Virus record (IMG/VR): IMGVR_UViG_3300035666_000102 | Location: 1-33,402 of that record | From: a virus | Reading direction: 5' to 3' (one strand) | DNA length: 33,402 bases | In this document: one piece after another, positions 7,382-14,474 of the stretch | How the letters are laid out: each line of letters opens with the position of its first letter | How positions within the stretch are numbered: the stretch's first letter is position 1 | Program-made: the position numbers and the translations under genes | Notes under the pieces: generated by a model | What the model saw: the letters and a program-made list of their open reading frames with translations, nothing else | What the model was told of the DNA's origin: nothing | Database searches by the model: none

Positions 7382-7750
7382 TCAGAACGCCAGGTCGTCA
7401 TCCATGTCGTCAAAGTTCGTCTTCGGCTTCGCTGCCGCCTGGCGCTCACGCTCGGACCGTTCCCGGATGGCAATCGCATCGCGCTGATCCTGGGTCATTC
7501 GAGGTGCAGGCGCGGCAGCTGGTGCAGGGGCCGGTGCGTAGGCTGCAGGCTCGTCCTTCGGCTTCACAGACAGGCTCATGTACTTCTGACCCGCCAGCTT
7601 GGTTCCGTCGCGCCCCTGCTTGATCCAGGCCGAAAGCCAGTATTCGCGGCCGTCCACGTTGATGCTGCCCCGGTAGTCCGGGCGGCTTTCGTTGCCCTGC
7701 TTGTCGTTCTTGGCCAGAAGGCCGCTGTTTTCGTTGCTGTACTGAGTCAT
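7382..7750 (-). CDS. SSB-like single-strand DNA-binding protein with acidic C-terminal tail
   Basis: I chose ATG 7750 (122 residues, MTQYSNENSGLL) because AGAGGA lies just upstream and an ATGA junction joins it to the previous gene. Residues 1-66 look like a small beta-barrel: YRGSINVDGREYWLSAWI, then GQKYMSLSVKPKD, similar to DUF736-like/OB-type phage proteins. An Ala/Pro linker (70-84) and a charged helix follow. The last residues are NFDDMDDDLAF, closely resembling the acidic tip of bacterial SSB (DFDDDIPF), which recruits host replication and repair proteins. Its place between nuclease and primase genes fits a replication role. The SSB assignment is inference from tail and context. Confidence 0.7.
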   Translation of the reverse strand: MTQYSNENSGLLAKNDKQGNESRPDYRGSINVDGREYWLSAWIKQGRDGTKLAGQKYMSLSVKPKDEPAAYAPAPAPAAAPAPRMTQDQRDAIAIRERSERERQAAAKPKTNFDDMDDDLAF

Positions 7751-7953
7751 GGTTCCTCTATGGTGATGCGGCTGCGCCGCTTGGTGATGGGCCTGCGGCC
7801 CAGGTGAAACAGGTGGCAATGAGGGCAGTGGTAAATCTGCCGGCTGCGGCCACGGCGCGAGGCGCGTTCGCCTACGCGCTGGGCCTGAAGAAACGACGAA
7901 AACGCGATTTTTCCAGTGCAAGCACTGGCGCGATAGTCGTCATCGACGGTCAT
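7747..7953 (-). CDS. Small zinc-ribbon protein
   Basis: This 68-residue basic protein has C12 in ACTGKIAF, an arginine-rich middle and then YHCPHCHLFHLG, a CxxC with nearby histidines. That pattern is seen in small phage proteins that bind zinc and probably nucleic acid. It is linked by ATGA overlaps to the nuclease gene upstream (7950-7953) and the SSB-like gene downstream (7747-7750). The specific function is unknown. Confidence 0.75.
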   Translation of the reverse strand: MTVDDDYRASACTGKIAFSSFLQAQRVGERASRRGRSRQIYHCPHCHLFHLGRRPITKRRSRITIEEP

Positions 7954-8426
7954 GCCAGCAACGCCTGCGCATCCTCAACAGACCGGCAAACCCCGGCCAC
8001 GCCGCCCGCCTGGCGGATCGTGGCTAGAAATTCCTCCTGGCCTGGACGCATGCGGCCGGTGGCGGATTTGACCTCAATGGCCAGCGTGCGGCCGTCTTTC
8101 AGCACGCCCATGATGTCCGACATCCCCTTGGCGGTGTTCGCCCGTATGTACCGCACAGACCCGTCGCGGTTGCGCTCTTGGAACGTGCCCGAGTTCTGTC
8201 GCCAGCACTGGGCCACCTTCGGGTGACGTTTCAGCAGCGCAATGACGGCCTTGAGAATCTGCGCCTCTGTAGGCTGCCCTGACGCTTTCCTCGGCCCGCG
8301 CTTCACAGGCTCAGGCGGAATGTCCAGCAGCACGCGGGGCTTGCCGCTGATGGCGGCATAGCGATCCATCGCGGCTTGGTTGCGAAGCATGACTTCGCGC
8401 AGGGTTTCGCGGCCTCTTGTTTTCAC
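7950..8426 (-). CDS. VRR-NUC domain nuclease
   Basis: The C-terminal half of this 158-residue protein matches the VRR-NUC (PD-(D/E)XK superfamily) nuclease fold: GMSDIMGVL with D104, LAIEVKSATGRMRPGQ with E118, K120 and Q130, and then the VCRSVEDAQALL helix. The N-terminal 50 residues are a basic extension. Phage VRR-NUC proteins are thought to cleave branched or foreign DNA. Here it is coupled to the methyltransferase gene by a GTGA junction, with GTG as its start at 8426. Possible jobs are recombination-intermediate resolution or host DNA degradation; the sequence does not decide. Confidence 0.88.
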   Translation of the reverse strand: MKTRGRETLREVMLRNQAAMDRYAAISGKPRVLLDIPPEPVKRGPRKASGQPTEAQILKAVIALLKRHPKVAQCWRQNSGTFQERNRDGSVRYIRANTAKGMSDIMGVLKDGRTLAIEVKSATGRMRPGQEEFLATIRQAGGVAGVCRSVEDAQALLA

Positions 8427-10135
8427 TGATGCTCCAGCATTGCGTTGATTCTGCTTCCAATCCAGCGCACCACTGGAACAGCCCAGCTATTGCCGAGCGC
8501 CTTGTAGCGCGGCCCATCAGGGCACTCGCTTGCGGTCTTCTTGCGCCACGGGATGGCGGTGTAGTTGTCTGGGAAGCCTTGCAGGCGTTCGCACTCGACG
8601 GGGGTTAGGCGGCGGACTTGCATGGCGGTCTGGATGATGTCGCCACCTTGATTGCCGTGTTGCACACCGCCAGCCATCAACGGCTGCAGAACATCAACTT
8701 GACGCGCCTTGTAATCACGCCCACTGTTCTGCGGCATGATCGACCACGCCACCGCCGGCGCGTGCGCCCCCGCCGCCAGCGGATGGCATTGGTCGCCCGG
8801 CTTCGGGTTGCTGTAGTTCGCCGGGCTGGTGATCTGCGTGGTGTCAAATGGAGTTGGTTGCAGCACCGCCGTCGTGGTGCTGTTCTCAACGCCGCTTGGA
8901 ATGCGGGAACGCAAACTGCTGGATAAGTCTGTGAAACTGGCTACGCTGGCCGTGCCGTCAGTGCCGTGGAGGGTGACGCCAACAGGCACCATATATCCTG
9001 CTGCCGCATGGTCTACGCTGTTGCTCCAGCCACCGCTGTCCTTGCAGGCCTTCATCGTCCCGGCGATCTCAGGCACTGGGTGAATAACAGCAGGCACTTG
9101 ACACGCCTGTAACTGAGCCGTGGGCTTTGGATCAAGACCCCGAGAGTCTCCACCTGATTGCCAGTCAAACGCCTGGGCATCGAAGCCGCCCCCGATGGTA
9201 GGAATCAGCGTCTCCGATTCCGCATCCAGCCGCCGCTGCCCCCCCGCGTTGAGGCACATGGAAACGACGGCGTGCTGGTCTACGCAGTTCTGCGTATACG
9301 CCACATCAGCAAGCACCTCACCATGCTGCGGCCCGGCTTCGGGCTTTCTGCCGATGGCAGCGCCCTTGATGCACCATGTCTGCTGAATCACTCCTCCGTC
9401 GCAGTCAAAGTCGGTCCCGAGGCCACCGCCTGCAGTGCTGCGTGAAGGGATGGTGGGAGCGACTTTCCCCGCTTCTCTGCTCGGCGCAGTATCCCGGCGC
9501 AGGCCGTCGAACTCAAAAAGAACCTGCGCGGGATCGAACCCTGCTCGAGCACTTGCGACAACGAACACACGGCGGCGTCGTTGGGCCACTCCGAAGTATT
9601 GGGCATCCAGGACACGCCAGGCGACTGTGCGCTGGGGTCCAGCAACCACACCCGCGTTGGTCCACCCGGTCGCGGCCAACGGGTTGATGGTGGTATCGCA
9701 GCCAGCGAGCGCAGACAGGAAGCACCCAAAGGCGTTGTCTTGGGTTGAGAGAACACCTGGGACGTTTTCCCAAAGGACGATGCACTCGTCATCGCCTCGG
9801 GCTCGTCGAACATCGTCAATTGCATTTGCGATCTCGCAGAATGTGAGCGACAGGTTTCCCCGCGCATCGTCAAGGGACCGGCGCAGGCCGGCCACGGAAA
9901 AGGCTTGGCACGGAGTGCCGCCGCAAAACAGGTCTGGAGCCTCAACCTCACCCGAGCGGATGCGGGCAGGCAGTGTGGTTATGTCCCCGAGGTTGGGGAC
10001 GTTGGGGTAGTGGTGCGCAAGCACCGCAGAGGGGAATGGCTCAATCTCGGCCAGCCACGCAGCTTTCCACCCGAGCGGGTGCCACGCCACGCTTGCGGCT
10101 TCAATGCCGCTGCAGGCGCTGCCAAATGTCACCAT
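8423..10135 (-). CDS. DNA (cytosine-5) methyltransferase with large insertion
   Basis: This enzyme would transfer a methyl group from SAM to C5 of cytosine in a specific DNA site. Conserved motifs: I FGSACSGIEAAS (4-15), IV GGTPCQAFS with catalytic C76, VI ENVPGV (123-128), VIII QRRRRVF (185-191), IX RRLTPVECERLQGFPD (about 508-523) and X ALGNSWAVP (about 546-554). The protein is 570 residues, long for a phage Dcm-like enzyme. Roughly 310 residues lie between motifs VIII and IX, where the target-recognition domain belongs, with recurring APTIPSRSTAGGG/LIPTIGGGF-type motifs. The start overlaps the preceding gene by 7 bp. It probably protects phage DNA from restriction. Confidence 0.93.
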   Translation of the reverse strand: MVTFGSACSGIEAASVAWHPLGWKAAWLAEIEPFPSAVLAHHYPNVPNLGDITTLPARIRSGEVEAPDLFCGGTPCQAFSVAGLRRSLDDARGNLSLTFCEIANAIDDVRRARGDDECIVLWENVPGVLSTQDNAFGCFLSALAGCDTTINPLAATGWTNAGVVAGPQRTVAWRVLDAQYFGVAQRRRRVFVVASARAGFDPAQVLFEFDGLRRDTAPSREAGKVAPTIPSRSTAGGGLGTDFDCDGGVIQQTWCIKGAAIGRKPEAGPQHGEVLADVAYTQNCVDQHAVVSMCLNAGGQRRLDAESETLIPTIGGGFDAQAFDWQSGGDSRGLDPKPTAQLQACQVPAVIHPVPEIAGTMKACKDSGGWSNSVDHAAAGYMVPVGVTLHGTDGTASVASFTDLSSSLRSRIPSGVENSTTTAVLQPTPFDTTQITSPANYSNPKPGDQCHPLAAGAHAPAVAWSIMPQNSGRDYKARQVDVLQPLMAGGVQHGNQGGDIIQTAMQVRRLTPVECERLQGFPDNYTAIPWRKKTASECPDGPRYKALGNSWAVPVVRWIGSRINAMLEHQ

Positions 10136-10335
10136 CTCGCATCCCCCACATCCTGATGCGTCTCCCGCAAATACCGCGACGGCAGACGCTTGACAGTACC
10201 CCGCAGCACCGATTCAGGCAGGCCGGGAAACGGCCAATCCGGGCGAATGCGGGCCACGCGCAGGGTTGCCACGTTGACCTCCAGCACCATGGCGTCCTGG
10301 CCATCGGATAGGCGCACGCGGTCGCCTTGCTTCAT
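10129..10335 (-). CDS. Small hypothetical protein, early operon
   Basis: This 68-residue protein begins MKQGDRVRLSDGQDAMVLEV, a KOW/SH3-like beta-barrel opening, and ends in a basic LPSRYLRETHQ segment. It is not recognised. It starts in an ATGA junction with the previous gene (10332-10335), and its last codons overlap the methyltransferase start, which argues it is translated. Confidence 0.65.
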   Translation of the reverse strand: MKQGDRVRLSDGQDAMVLEVNVATLRVARIRPDWPFPGLPESVLRGTVKRLPSRYLRETHQDVGDARW

Positions 10336-10574
10336 TCCAGAATCTCCCGAATCTCCGCCAGCATCTCGCGCACGGTGTCGAGCTGGATGCCACGGTTTAC
10401 GCTGGTGCTTAGCTGGTGGCCATACGCTTGCATGTTGCGCTCCGACAGCTCGCGCAGATGATCCAGCGCAGCAATTGCCATGTGCGCCGTGGCGATGTCT
10501 CGCGCCGTGATCTTCTGGCCGCGCCGCTCTGTGAGTTCCACCAGGCGCAGGTGTGTGGTGTCCAGGGCGCTCAC
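10332..10574 (-). CDS. Small helical hypothetical protein, early operon
   Basis: This 80-residue protein is predicted mostly helical (ARDIATAHMAIAALDHLREL, then LDTVREMLAEIREILE). The start is GTG at 10574, overlapping the Cro-like gene's TGA in a GTGA junction. No family is recognised. Length, charge and operon position resemble small regulators or adaptor proteins, but no function can be assigned. Confidence 0.65.
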   Translation of the reverse strand: MSALDTTHLRLVELTERRGQKITARDIATAHMAIAALDHLRELSERNMQAYGHQLSTSVNRGIQLDTVREMLAEIREILE

Positions 10575-10777
10575 GGCTTAACCTCCGATGCGAACCACTC
10601 TGGCCTGATTTGCATCAGTTGCCACATGCGCGCCGGCGGTGGCGTCTCGCCCCACTTGTGCACGGCCACGCGGCTGATGCCCAGCAAGCGGGCCAATGCG
10701 CTGATGGAGCCTGCCCGCGTGATCGCGTCGGCTGTGCTGATGGCCGGCATGGGGCCGGCATGGCGTTTTTGTTTCAT
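10571..10777 (-). CDS. Cro/YdaS-like helix-turn-helix regulator
   Basis: This 68-residue protein (ATG 10777; an in-frame GTG lies at 10783) contains SISALARLLGISRVAVHKWG, a compact helix-turn-helix, followed by PPPARMWQLMQIRPEWF. That is the layout of Cro/YdaS-type phage repressors. It is the first gene of the leftward early operon and faces a divergent operon across a region with repeated half-sites, the usual position for an autoregulating Cro. The proposed promoter would start transcription at or next to this ATG, so the mRNA may be leaderless. Confidence 0.8.
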   Translation of the reverse strand: MKQKRHAGPMPAISTADAITRAGSISALARLLGISRVAVHKWGETPPPARMWQLMQIRPEWFASEVKP

Positions 10778-10780
10778 GCC

Positions 10781-10828
10781 CACACTGTAACCGATCCCGC
10801 GTCAAACTGTAAACCCTAGTTTTCAGTC
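10781..10828 (-). promoter_or_regulatory. Leftward early promoter with operator-like half-sites
   Basis: CACACTGTAA (10781-10790) and CAAACTGTAA (10803-10812) are direct repeats with 22-bp spacing, and TTTTCAGT (10820-10827) is an inverted near-copy of ACTGTAAA. On the minus strand the repeats supply a -35 TTTACA (10808-10813) and a -10 TACAGT (10784-10789) at 18-bp spacing. Binding of the adjacent Cro-like protein would occlude this promoter. Confidence 0.55.
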
Positions 10829-10837
10829 GGGAATGCG

Positions 10838-10864
10838 TTGCAGGTGTTAACTTTGGTTTATGAT
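10838..10864 (+). promoter_or_regulatory. Candidate rightward early promoter
   Basis: TTGCAG (10838-10843) and TATGAT (10859-10864) form a -35/-10 pair with a short 15-bp spacer. The first rightward gene starts 33 nt downstream. The short spacer suggests it may need an activator, or that a different -35 is used. Confidence 0.4.
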
Positions 10865-10897
10865 TCATCCATCGCAACACGCAACCGGAGCAACGAC

Positions 10898-11146
10898 ATG
10901 GACAACATCAAGACCATCAAACCCGAAGTGCAAAAACACGGAAGGTACATCGCGGTTCTCAACAGCCGTACCGCGCACAAAACGATCAGTGCCTTGAGAG
11001 CGGATGACTATGGCGTCGAGTTCGTAGCCAAATTGTCAAACGGAGGTCAAGCGTGGATGGTCTCTGGCGAACCTTCCCTGCGCGAACGCCTGTGCATTCC
11101 GATGACTGTCGGCGAGGCCTCCGTTGCCGCCTCGAACGTGATCTAA
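10898..11146 (+). CDS. First gene of the rightward early operon, hypothetical
   Basis: This 82-residue protein starts at ATG 10898, with GGAG 7 nt upstream; an in-frame TTG at 10838 lies within the promoter candidate and is rejected as the start. The sequence begins MDNIKTIKPEVQKHGRYIAV and looks like a small alpha/beta protein with no recognisable motif. As first gene opposite Cro it could be a regulator or an early host-takeover protein. No HTH is evident. Confidence 0.65.
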   Translation: MDNIKTIKPEVQKHGRYIAVLNSRTAHKTISALRADDYGVEFVAKLSNGGQAWMVSGEPSLRERLCIPMTVGEASVAASNVI

Positions 11147-11170
11147 CCCCATTACCAACCAAACCACACC

Positions 11171-11254
11171 ATGCAACCCCTCCGCCTCATCGACTACACC
11201 TTCGCCGCCGCCTTCGGCATCACCCTCGGCTGCCTGATCGCGGCCTTTATCTAA
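11171..11254 (+). CDS. Possible 27-residue membrane peptide
   Basis: ATG 11171 to TAA 11254 encodes MQPLRLIDYTFAAAF followed by GITLGCLIAAFI, one plausible transmembrane helix with a short charged N-terminus. There is no clear ribosome binding site, which lowers confidence. It fills an otherwise unexplained gap between two early genes. Confidence 0.35.
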   Translation: MQPLRLIDYTFAAAFGITLGCLIAAFI

Positions 11255-11273
11255 ACCACAGGAGCCCGACCCC

Positions 11274-11699
11274 ATGCAAAACCTCACCACCTACGGCCCC
11301 GGCGACAGCGCCACCTGGGGACCGTGCACCGACCCGCGTGACCCGCGCTGGGATGGCGACCGCGAGCCCAGCGACAGCCACCGCGCCGATGCGGCAGACG
11401 AACTGCTGGCCGACGCCTGGACCACCAGCGACTGGCTCAACGCGCATATCACGCAACCCGAGTGCAGCACCACCGATGTGCGCGGTTTCGAGCACCTGGA
11501 CATGAGCGAAGCGACGGTAGACCAGCTCTGGACGCTGATGCTCACCGGCTCTGATGCGCAGTGCTTGCATGCTCGCATGGAGCTCAAGGACCGCATCCTG
11601 CGCGACGAGCGCACCTGGATTGATGACCGCGCCATGGAGCTCATGGCCGACAGCATGAACGACGACCCCTACACCGACGATCCCCACCACTGGTACTGA
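11274..11699 (+). CDS. Acidic hypothetical protein, early operon
   Basis: This 141-residue protein starts with AGGAG at 9-nt spacing. It is strongly acidic and rich in Asp and Trp (MQNLTTYGPGDSATWGP, then many DxxD clusters) and ends DDPYTDDPHHWY. No family is recognised. Strong negative charge is common in DNA-mimic anti-restriction proteins, but nothing here shows mimicry specifically. The gene is followed by a small ORF with its own AAGGA site. Confidence 0.7.
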   Translation: MQNLTTYGPGDSATWGPCTDPRDPRWDGDREPSDSHRADAADELLADAWTTSDWLNAHITQPECSTTDVRGFEHLDMSEATVDQLWTLMLTGSDAQCLHARMELKDRILRDERTWIDDRAMELMADSMNDDPYTDDPHHWY

Positions 11700-11712
11700 A
11701 AGGACCGACATC

Positions 11713-11913
11713 ATGATGGAATTCCAAATGCACAACGTGCGCAGCGTAAGCGCTGATCCGATAGAGGCTCAGGTCATTCCTTGCTCCGGGCGCGTGTTTT
11801 TTGTCCGCAAGCTGCGGATCACGGACGACAAGGGCGTCACCCTGACGCTGCGATTGTTCTCGGACAGCGCCGAGGGGCTGAAGATCGCGGAATTCTCGGA
11901 GGTGGCGGCATGA
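11713..11913 (+). CDS. Small hypothetical protein upstream of exonuclease
   Basis: This 66-residue protein starts at ATG 11713 (or 11716), with AAAGGA about 9 nt upstream. It looks like a small beta-rich fold (VFFVRKLRITDDKGVTLTLRLFS). Its TGA overlaps the exonuclease ATG in an ATGA junction at 11910-11913, which suggests coupled translation. The role is unknown. Confidence 0.7.
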   Translation: MMEFQMHNVRSVSADPIEAQVIPCSGRVFFVRKLRITDDKGVTLTLRLFSDSAEGLKIAEFSEVAA

Positions 11914-12590
11914 CCACCCTAACCGACACCCAACGCACCGACGAATGGCACGCCGCCCGCGCCGGCAAGGTCACCGCCAGCAGATTCAAGGACGTCCTGG
12001 CCCGCAACAAGCCCACGGCCGCGCAGGCCAAGGCCGGCGAGCCCGGAAACCCGAGCGCCGAGCGCACCCGCTACCTCTGGCAGATCGTCACCGAGCGCCT
12101 GACGGGCCAGCCCGTGATCACGCCTGACGCCGCGCCGCTGCGCTGGGGCCGCGAGAACGAAGACGCCGCCCGCGTGGCGTACCAGTTCACAACCTCGGCC
12201 AGGATCACCGAGACGGGCTTCATCGCGCACCCGAAGCTGCCCATCGGCGCCTCGCCTGACGGCCTGGTGTCAGACGAATCTGACCCCGATGGCGCCTTCG
12301 GACTCATCGAAATCAAGTGCCCATGGAACTCGCAGGTTCACCTCGAGACCTGGCTCAACGGCATGCCCGAGGATCACATGCCGCAGATCCAGGGCCAGAT
12401 GTGGCTGACGAGCCGCGAGTGGGCGGATTTCGTCAGCTTTGATCCACGCATGCCGGCTGACCTGCAGCTGTATGTGCAGAGGATCAAGGGTGATCCCGAA
12501 TTCCAGTCTAGGCTGGAGCGCGAGATCATCGCATTCAGCGCAGAGGCCGACGACATTGTGGCCAAGCTGCGTGCAAAAGTGTCCTTCTAA
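11910..12590 (+). CDS. YqaJ-family recombination exonuclease (lambda Exo-like)
   Basis: YqaJ exonucleases resect double-strand DNA ends to give 3' single strands for phage recombination. The 226-residue protein opens with QRTDEWHAARAGKVTASRF, the typical start of the family. It carries active-site residues in GASPDGLV (D117) and GLIEIKCPW (E134, K136), and a QIQGQMW helix near 193. Start ATG 11910 is within an ATGA junction; the frame is open upstream but that part overlaps the previous gene. A RecT-like annealing protein follows 18 nt later, forming the usual exonuclease-annealase pair. Confidence 0.93.
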   Translation: MTTLTDTQRTDEWHAARAGKVTASRFKDVLARNKPTAAQAKAGEPGNPSAERTRYLWQIVTERLTGQPVITPDAAPLRWGRENEDAARVAYQFTTSARITETGFIAHPKLPIGASPDGLVSDESDPDGAFGLIEIKCPWNSQVHLETWLNGMPEDHMPQIQGQMWLTSREWADFVSFDPRMPADLQLYVQRIKGDPEFQSRLEREIIAFSAEADDIVAKLRAKVSF

Positions 12591-12608
12591 CCCGTAGGAG
12601 TTTTCCGA

Positions 12609-13328
12609 ATGTCAACTGCACTCGTTCCCGTCGATCAAGTCGAGCGTATGGCTCTGGCCGTCGCCAAGTCCGGCTTGTTCGGCGTCAAAACGCCCGACCA
12701 GGCCATGGCCTTGATGCTCATCGCACAGGCCGAAGGGCTGCATCCAGCCATCGCGGCGACTCACTATCACGTTATTAACGGCCGCCCTACCCTCAAGGCC
12801 GATGCCATGATGGCCCGCTTCCAGACCGCAGGCGGCAGCGTGCGCTGGGGCGAGTACACCGACAAGCGCGTGGTCGGCACGTTCAGCCACCCGCAAGGCG
12901 GCAGCGTGGAGATCGAATGGACGCTGGACATGGCCATGGCTGCCGGCCTGACAAAGAACCCGACATGGAAGTCCTACCCGCGCCAGATGCTCCGCGCCCG
13001 CTGCATCAGCGAAGGCATCAGAACTGTCTATCCCGGCGTGACCGTCGGCACCTACACGCCCGAGGAGGCGGAGGACATGGGCGCCGCGCCGACCGCGCCG
13101 GCCCGTGACATGGGGCCGGTGGTCGAAGTCGCAGACTTCCCCCAGATCATGCGCCAGATCGACGCCGCGCAGACCATCGACGAACTCAACGCCCTGCGCG
13201 CCGCCATCCGCACGCTGGACCGTGATGCCCGCACCGAGGCCATGGACGCGGCCAAGGTGCGCGCAGATCAGATCCGCGCCGCCCAGGAGCCCGCAGCAGA
13301 ACAGGGAGGCGCAGATGACCCGATCTGA
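12609..13328 (+). CDS. RecT-like single-strand annealing protein
   Basis: Such proteins anneal complementary single strands made by the partner exonuclease. The 239-residue protein has the phage RecT-like arrangement: ALMLIAQAEGLHPAIAATHY near 34-53, then INGRPTLKADAMMARFQTAG, a beta region with VEIEWTLDMAMAAGL, the WKSYPRQMLRARCISEGIR helix near 118-136 and YTPEEAEDM. The C-terminus is helical and variable. Start follows TAGGAG at a suitable distance. The gene ends with a 14-bp overlap into the next small ORF. RecT membership is by pattern and context; the N-terminal half is diverged from RecT of Rac. Confidence 0.82.
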   Translation: MSTALVPVDQVERMALAVAKSGLFGVKTPDQAMALMLIAQAEGLHPAIAATHYHVINGRPTLKADAMMARFQTAGGSVRWGEYTDKRVVGTFSHPQGGSVEIEWTLDMAMAAGLTKNPTWKSYPRQMLRARCISEGIRTVYPGVTVGTYTPEEAEDMGAAPTAPARDMGPVVEVADFPQIMRQIDAAQTIDELNALRAAIRTLDRDARTEAMDAAKVRADQIRAAQEPAAEQGGADDPI

Positions 13329-13506
13329 TGCCCCCGAAACCGTGGCGCCACAGCGCCTTTTCCGTGTGCATCAGGCCGGCGACCGCTGGCTTGTCGTGCG
13401 CCGATTGGCTGGCCTGGACGGGTCGGCCGCAGTGGTGGCCGATTGCCTGACGCGCAGCAGCGCAGATCAGGTGGCCGAGGACTTGAACGCGAGGGAAGCC
13501 CCATGA
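13315..13506 (+). CDS. Small hypothetical protein after the annealase
   Basis: This 63-residue protein starts at ATG 13315 with AGGGAGG upstream and overlaps the annealase 3' end by 14 bp in another frame. It contains RLFRVHQAGDRWLVVRRLAG and a helical end SSADQVAEDLNAREAP, an alpha/beta pattern with no known motif. The next gene starts in its stop codon (ATGA). Function unknown. Confidence 0.65.
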   Translation: MTRSDAPETVAPQRLFRVHQAGDRWLVVRRLAGLDGSAAVVADCLTRSSADQVAEDLNAREAP

Positions 13507-13802
13507 CCCCGCGCCAAGCCGACACCCTGGCCATCGTGCGAGAACGCCAGCCGGTTGCCATGGCCGATGTGGCATACCGCCTCGGAGTGGACACCGCCAC
13601 GGCCCGCACATACCTGAGCCAGCTCCACCAGGCCGGCCTGATCGTGCCGTCCAGCCGTGGCCGCTGGGCACGCTGGCGCATCGCACCGCCGCCACCGCCG
13701 CCCGAGCCTGACTCGGTAGCCCTGCAACGGGCCATCGAACAGGCCCCCAGCATCTGGCATTACGCGCGCCGCGTTGGCGCCATCTCAGGAGTCCACCAAT
13801 GA
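13503..13802 (+). CDS. Small winged-helix DNA-binding protein
   Basis: The first 60 residues of this 99-residue protein form a winged helix-turn-helix pattern: RQADTLAIVRERQPVAMADV, then AYRLGVDTATARTYLSQLHQ and AGLIVPSSRGRWARWRI. A run of six prolines (PPPPPP) and a helical tail follow. ATG 13503 sits in an ATGA junction. It could regulate early or late transcription, but the target is unknown. Confidence 0.72.
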   Translation: MTPRQADTLAIVRERQPVAMADVAYRLGVDTATARTYLSQLHQAGLIVPSSRGRWARWRIAPPPPPPEPDSVALQRAIEQAPSIWHYARRVGAISGVHQ

Positions 13803-13990
13803 TCCGCGACCAAATCCGCCGCCTATGCGGCAACATCAGCCACGCTGAACTCATGCAGCGCGAACTCGACCAGGCGCACCGCAGCCTGCTGGAGGCCCAT
13901 AGCGCCCGCGAATACGCAGATGCAATGGTGACGTACCACCAGAACCGCATCGAACGCTTGCGGAACACGTTGGCACGGGAGGCCGCATGA
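13799..13990 (+). CDS. Small coiled-coil hypothetical protein
   Basis: This 63-residue protein is almost entirely helical and charged (MIRDQIRRLCGNISHAELMQ to the C-terminal RIERLRNTLAREAA), with heptad-like leucine spacing. Both ends form ATGA junctions with neighbours. No family or function is recognised. Confidence 0.62.
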   Translation: MIRDQIRRLCGNISHAELMQRELDQAHRSLLEAHSAREYADAMVTYHQNRIERLRNTLAREAA

Positions 13991-14163
13991 GCAGGATTCC
14001 GAAAGGCTGCGACCAACAAGGGCGCTACCCCGAAGCAGCGCACAGCGCCACCGAGGTCGGCGTTGATGACGCCCCTGAATCCTTGGGCACCCTGGTGGTG
14101 CTGGGGCTGTGCGTTGTTGTCCTTGTCGGCGTGATTGCGTTTCTTGTGAGGGTGTTGGTATGA
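13987..14163 (+). CDS. Small single-span membrane protein (intact paralogue)
   Basis: This 58-residue protein starts at ATG 13987 and ends at TGA 14163, both in ATGA junctions. It has an N-terminal soluble part (MSRIPKGCDQQGRYPEAAHS) and a hydrophobic helix near the end (LVVLGLCVVVLVGVIAFLV). A second copy of the GCDQQGR module lies at 14841 in a nested, broken gene that also ends in a membrane segment. The function is unknown; small membrane proteins of early operons can act in superinfection exclusion or inner-membrane signalling. Confidence 0.62.
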   Translation: MSRIPKGCDQQGRYPEAAHSATEVGVDDAPESLGTLVVLGLCVVVLVGVIAFLVRVLV

Positions 14164-14474
14164 CAGATCGTGAACTGCTGGAGGCCGCTGCGAAGGCGGC
14201 GGGGTATCACCTGTCTTCGGTCAGCGAAATGATCTGGTCAGACACGCTGGGCGAGTTCGTTTTGTGGAACCCCCTCACCGACGACGGCGATGCGCTGCGG
14301 TTGGCGGTGAAGTTGCGGCTAACCGTAAATTGTTCGTACGACGATGTGGCGCTTTGTGGGCAAGAATTTACGCAAAAGGAAGTGTTCATCGAGCGTAATG
14401 GTGAAGACCCTCTTGCCGCCACCCGCCGCGCCATCGTCAGGGCTGCGGCTGAGATTGGAAAGGAAATGAAATGA
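14160..14474 (+). CDS. Hypothetical early protein
   Basis: This 104-residue protein begins MTDRELLEAAAKAAGY and has a WNPLTDDGDALRLAVKLRL segment, then FIERNGEDPLAATRRAIVRA. This arrangement is common in small phage accessory proteins, generally unassigned. Both ends are ATGA junctions. No catalytic motif is visible. Confidence 0.72.
   Translation: MTDRELLEAAAKAAGYHLSSVSEMIWSDTLGEFVLWNPLTDDGDALRLAVKLRLTVNCSYDDVALCGQEFTQKEVFIERNGEDPLAATRRAIVRAAAEIGKEMK

Noticed and set aside
11910-12590. Cas4-type CRISPR nuclease
   Set aside because: The PD-(D/E)XK protein has the YqaJ/lambda-Exo arrangement, no iron-sulphur cysteine set, and an annealase partner; no CRISPR repeats exist in the window.
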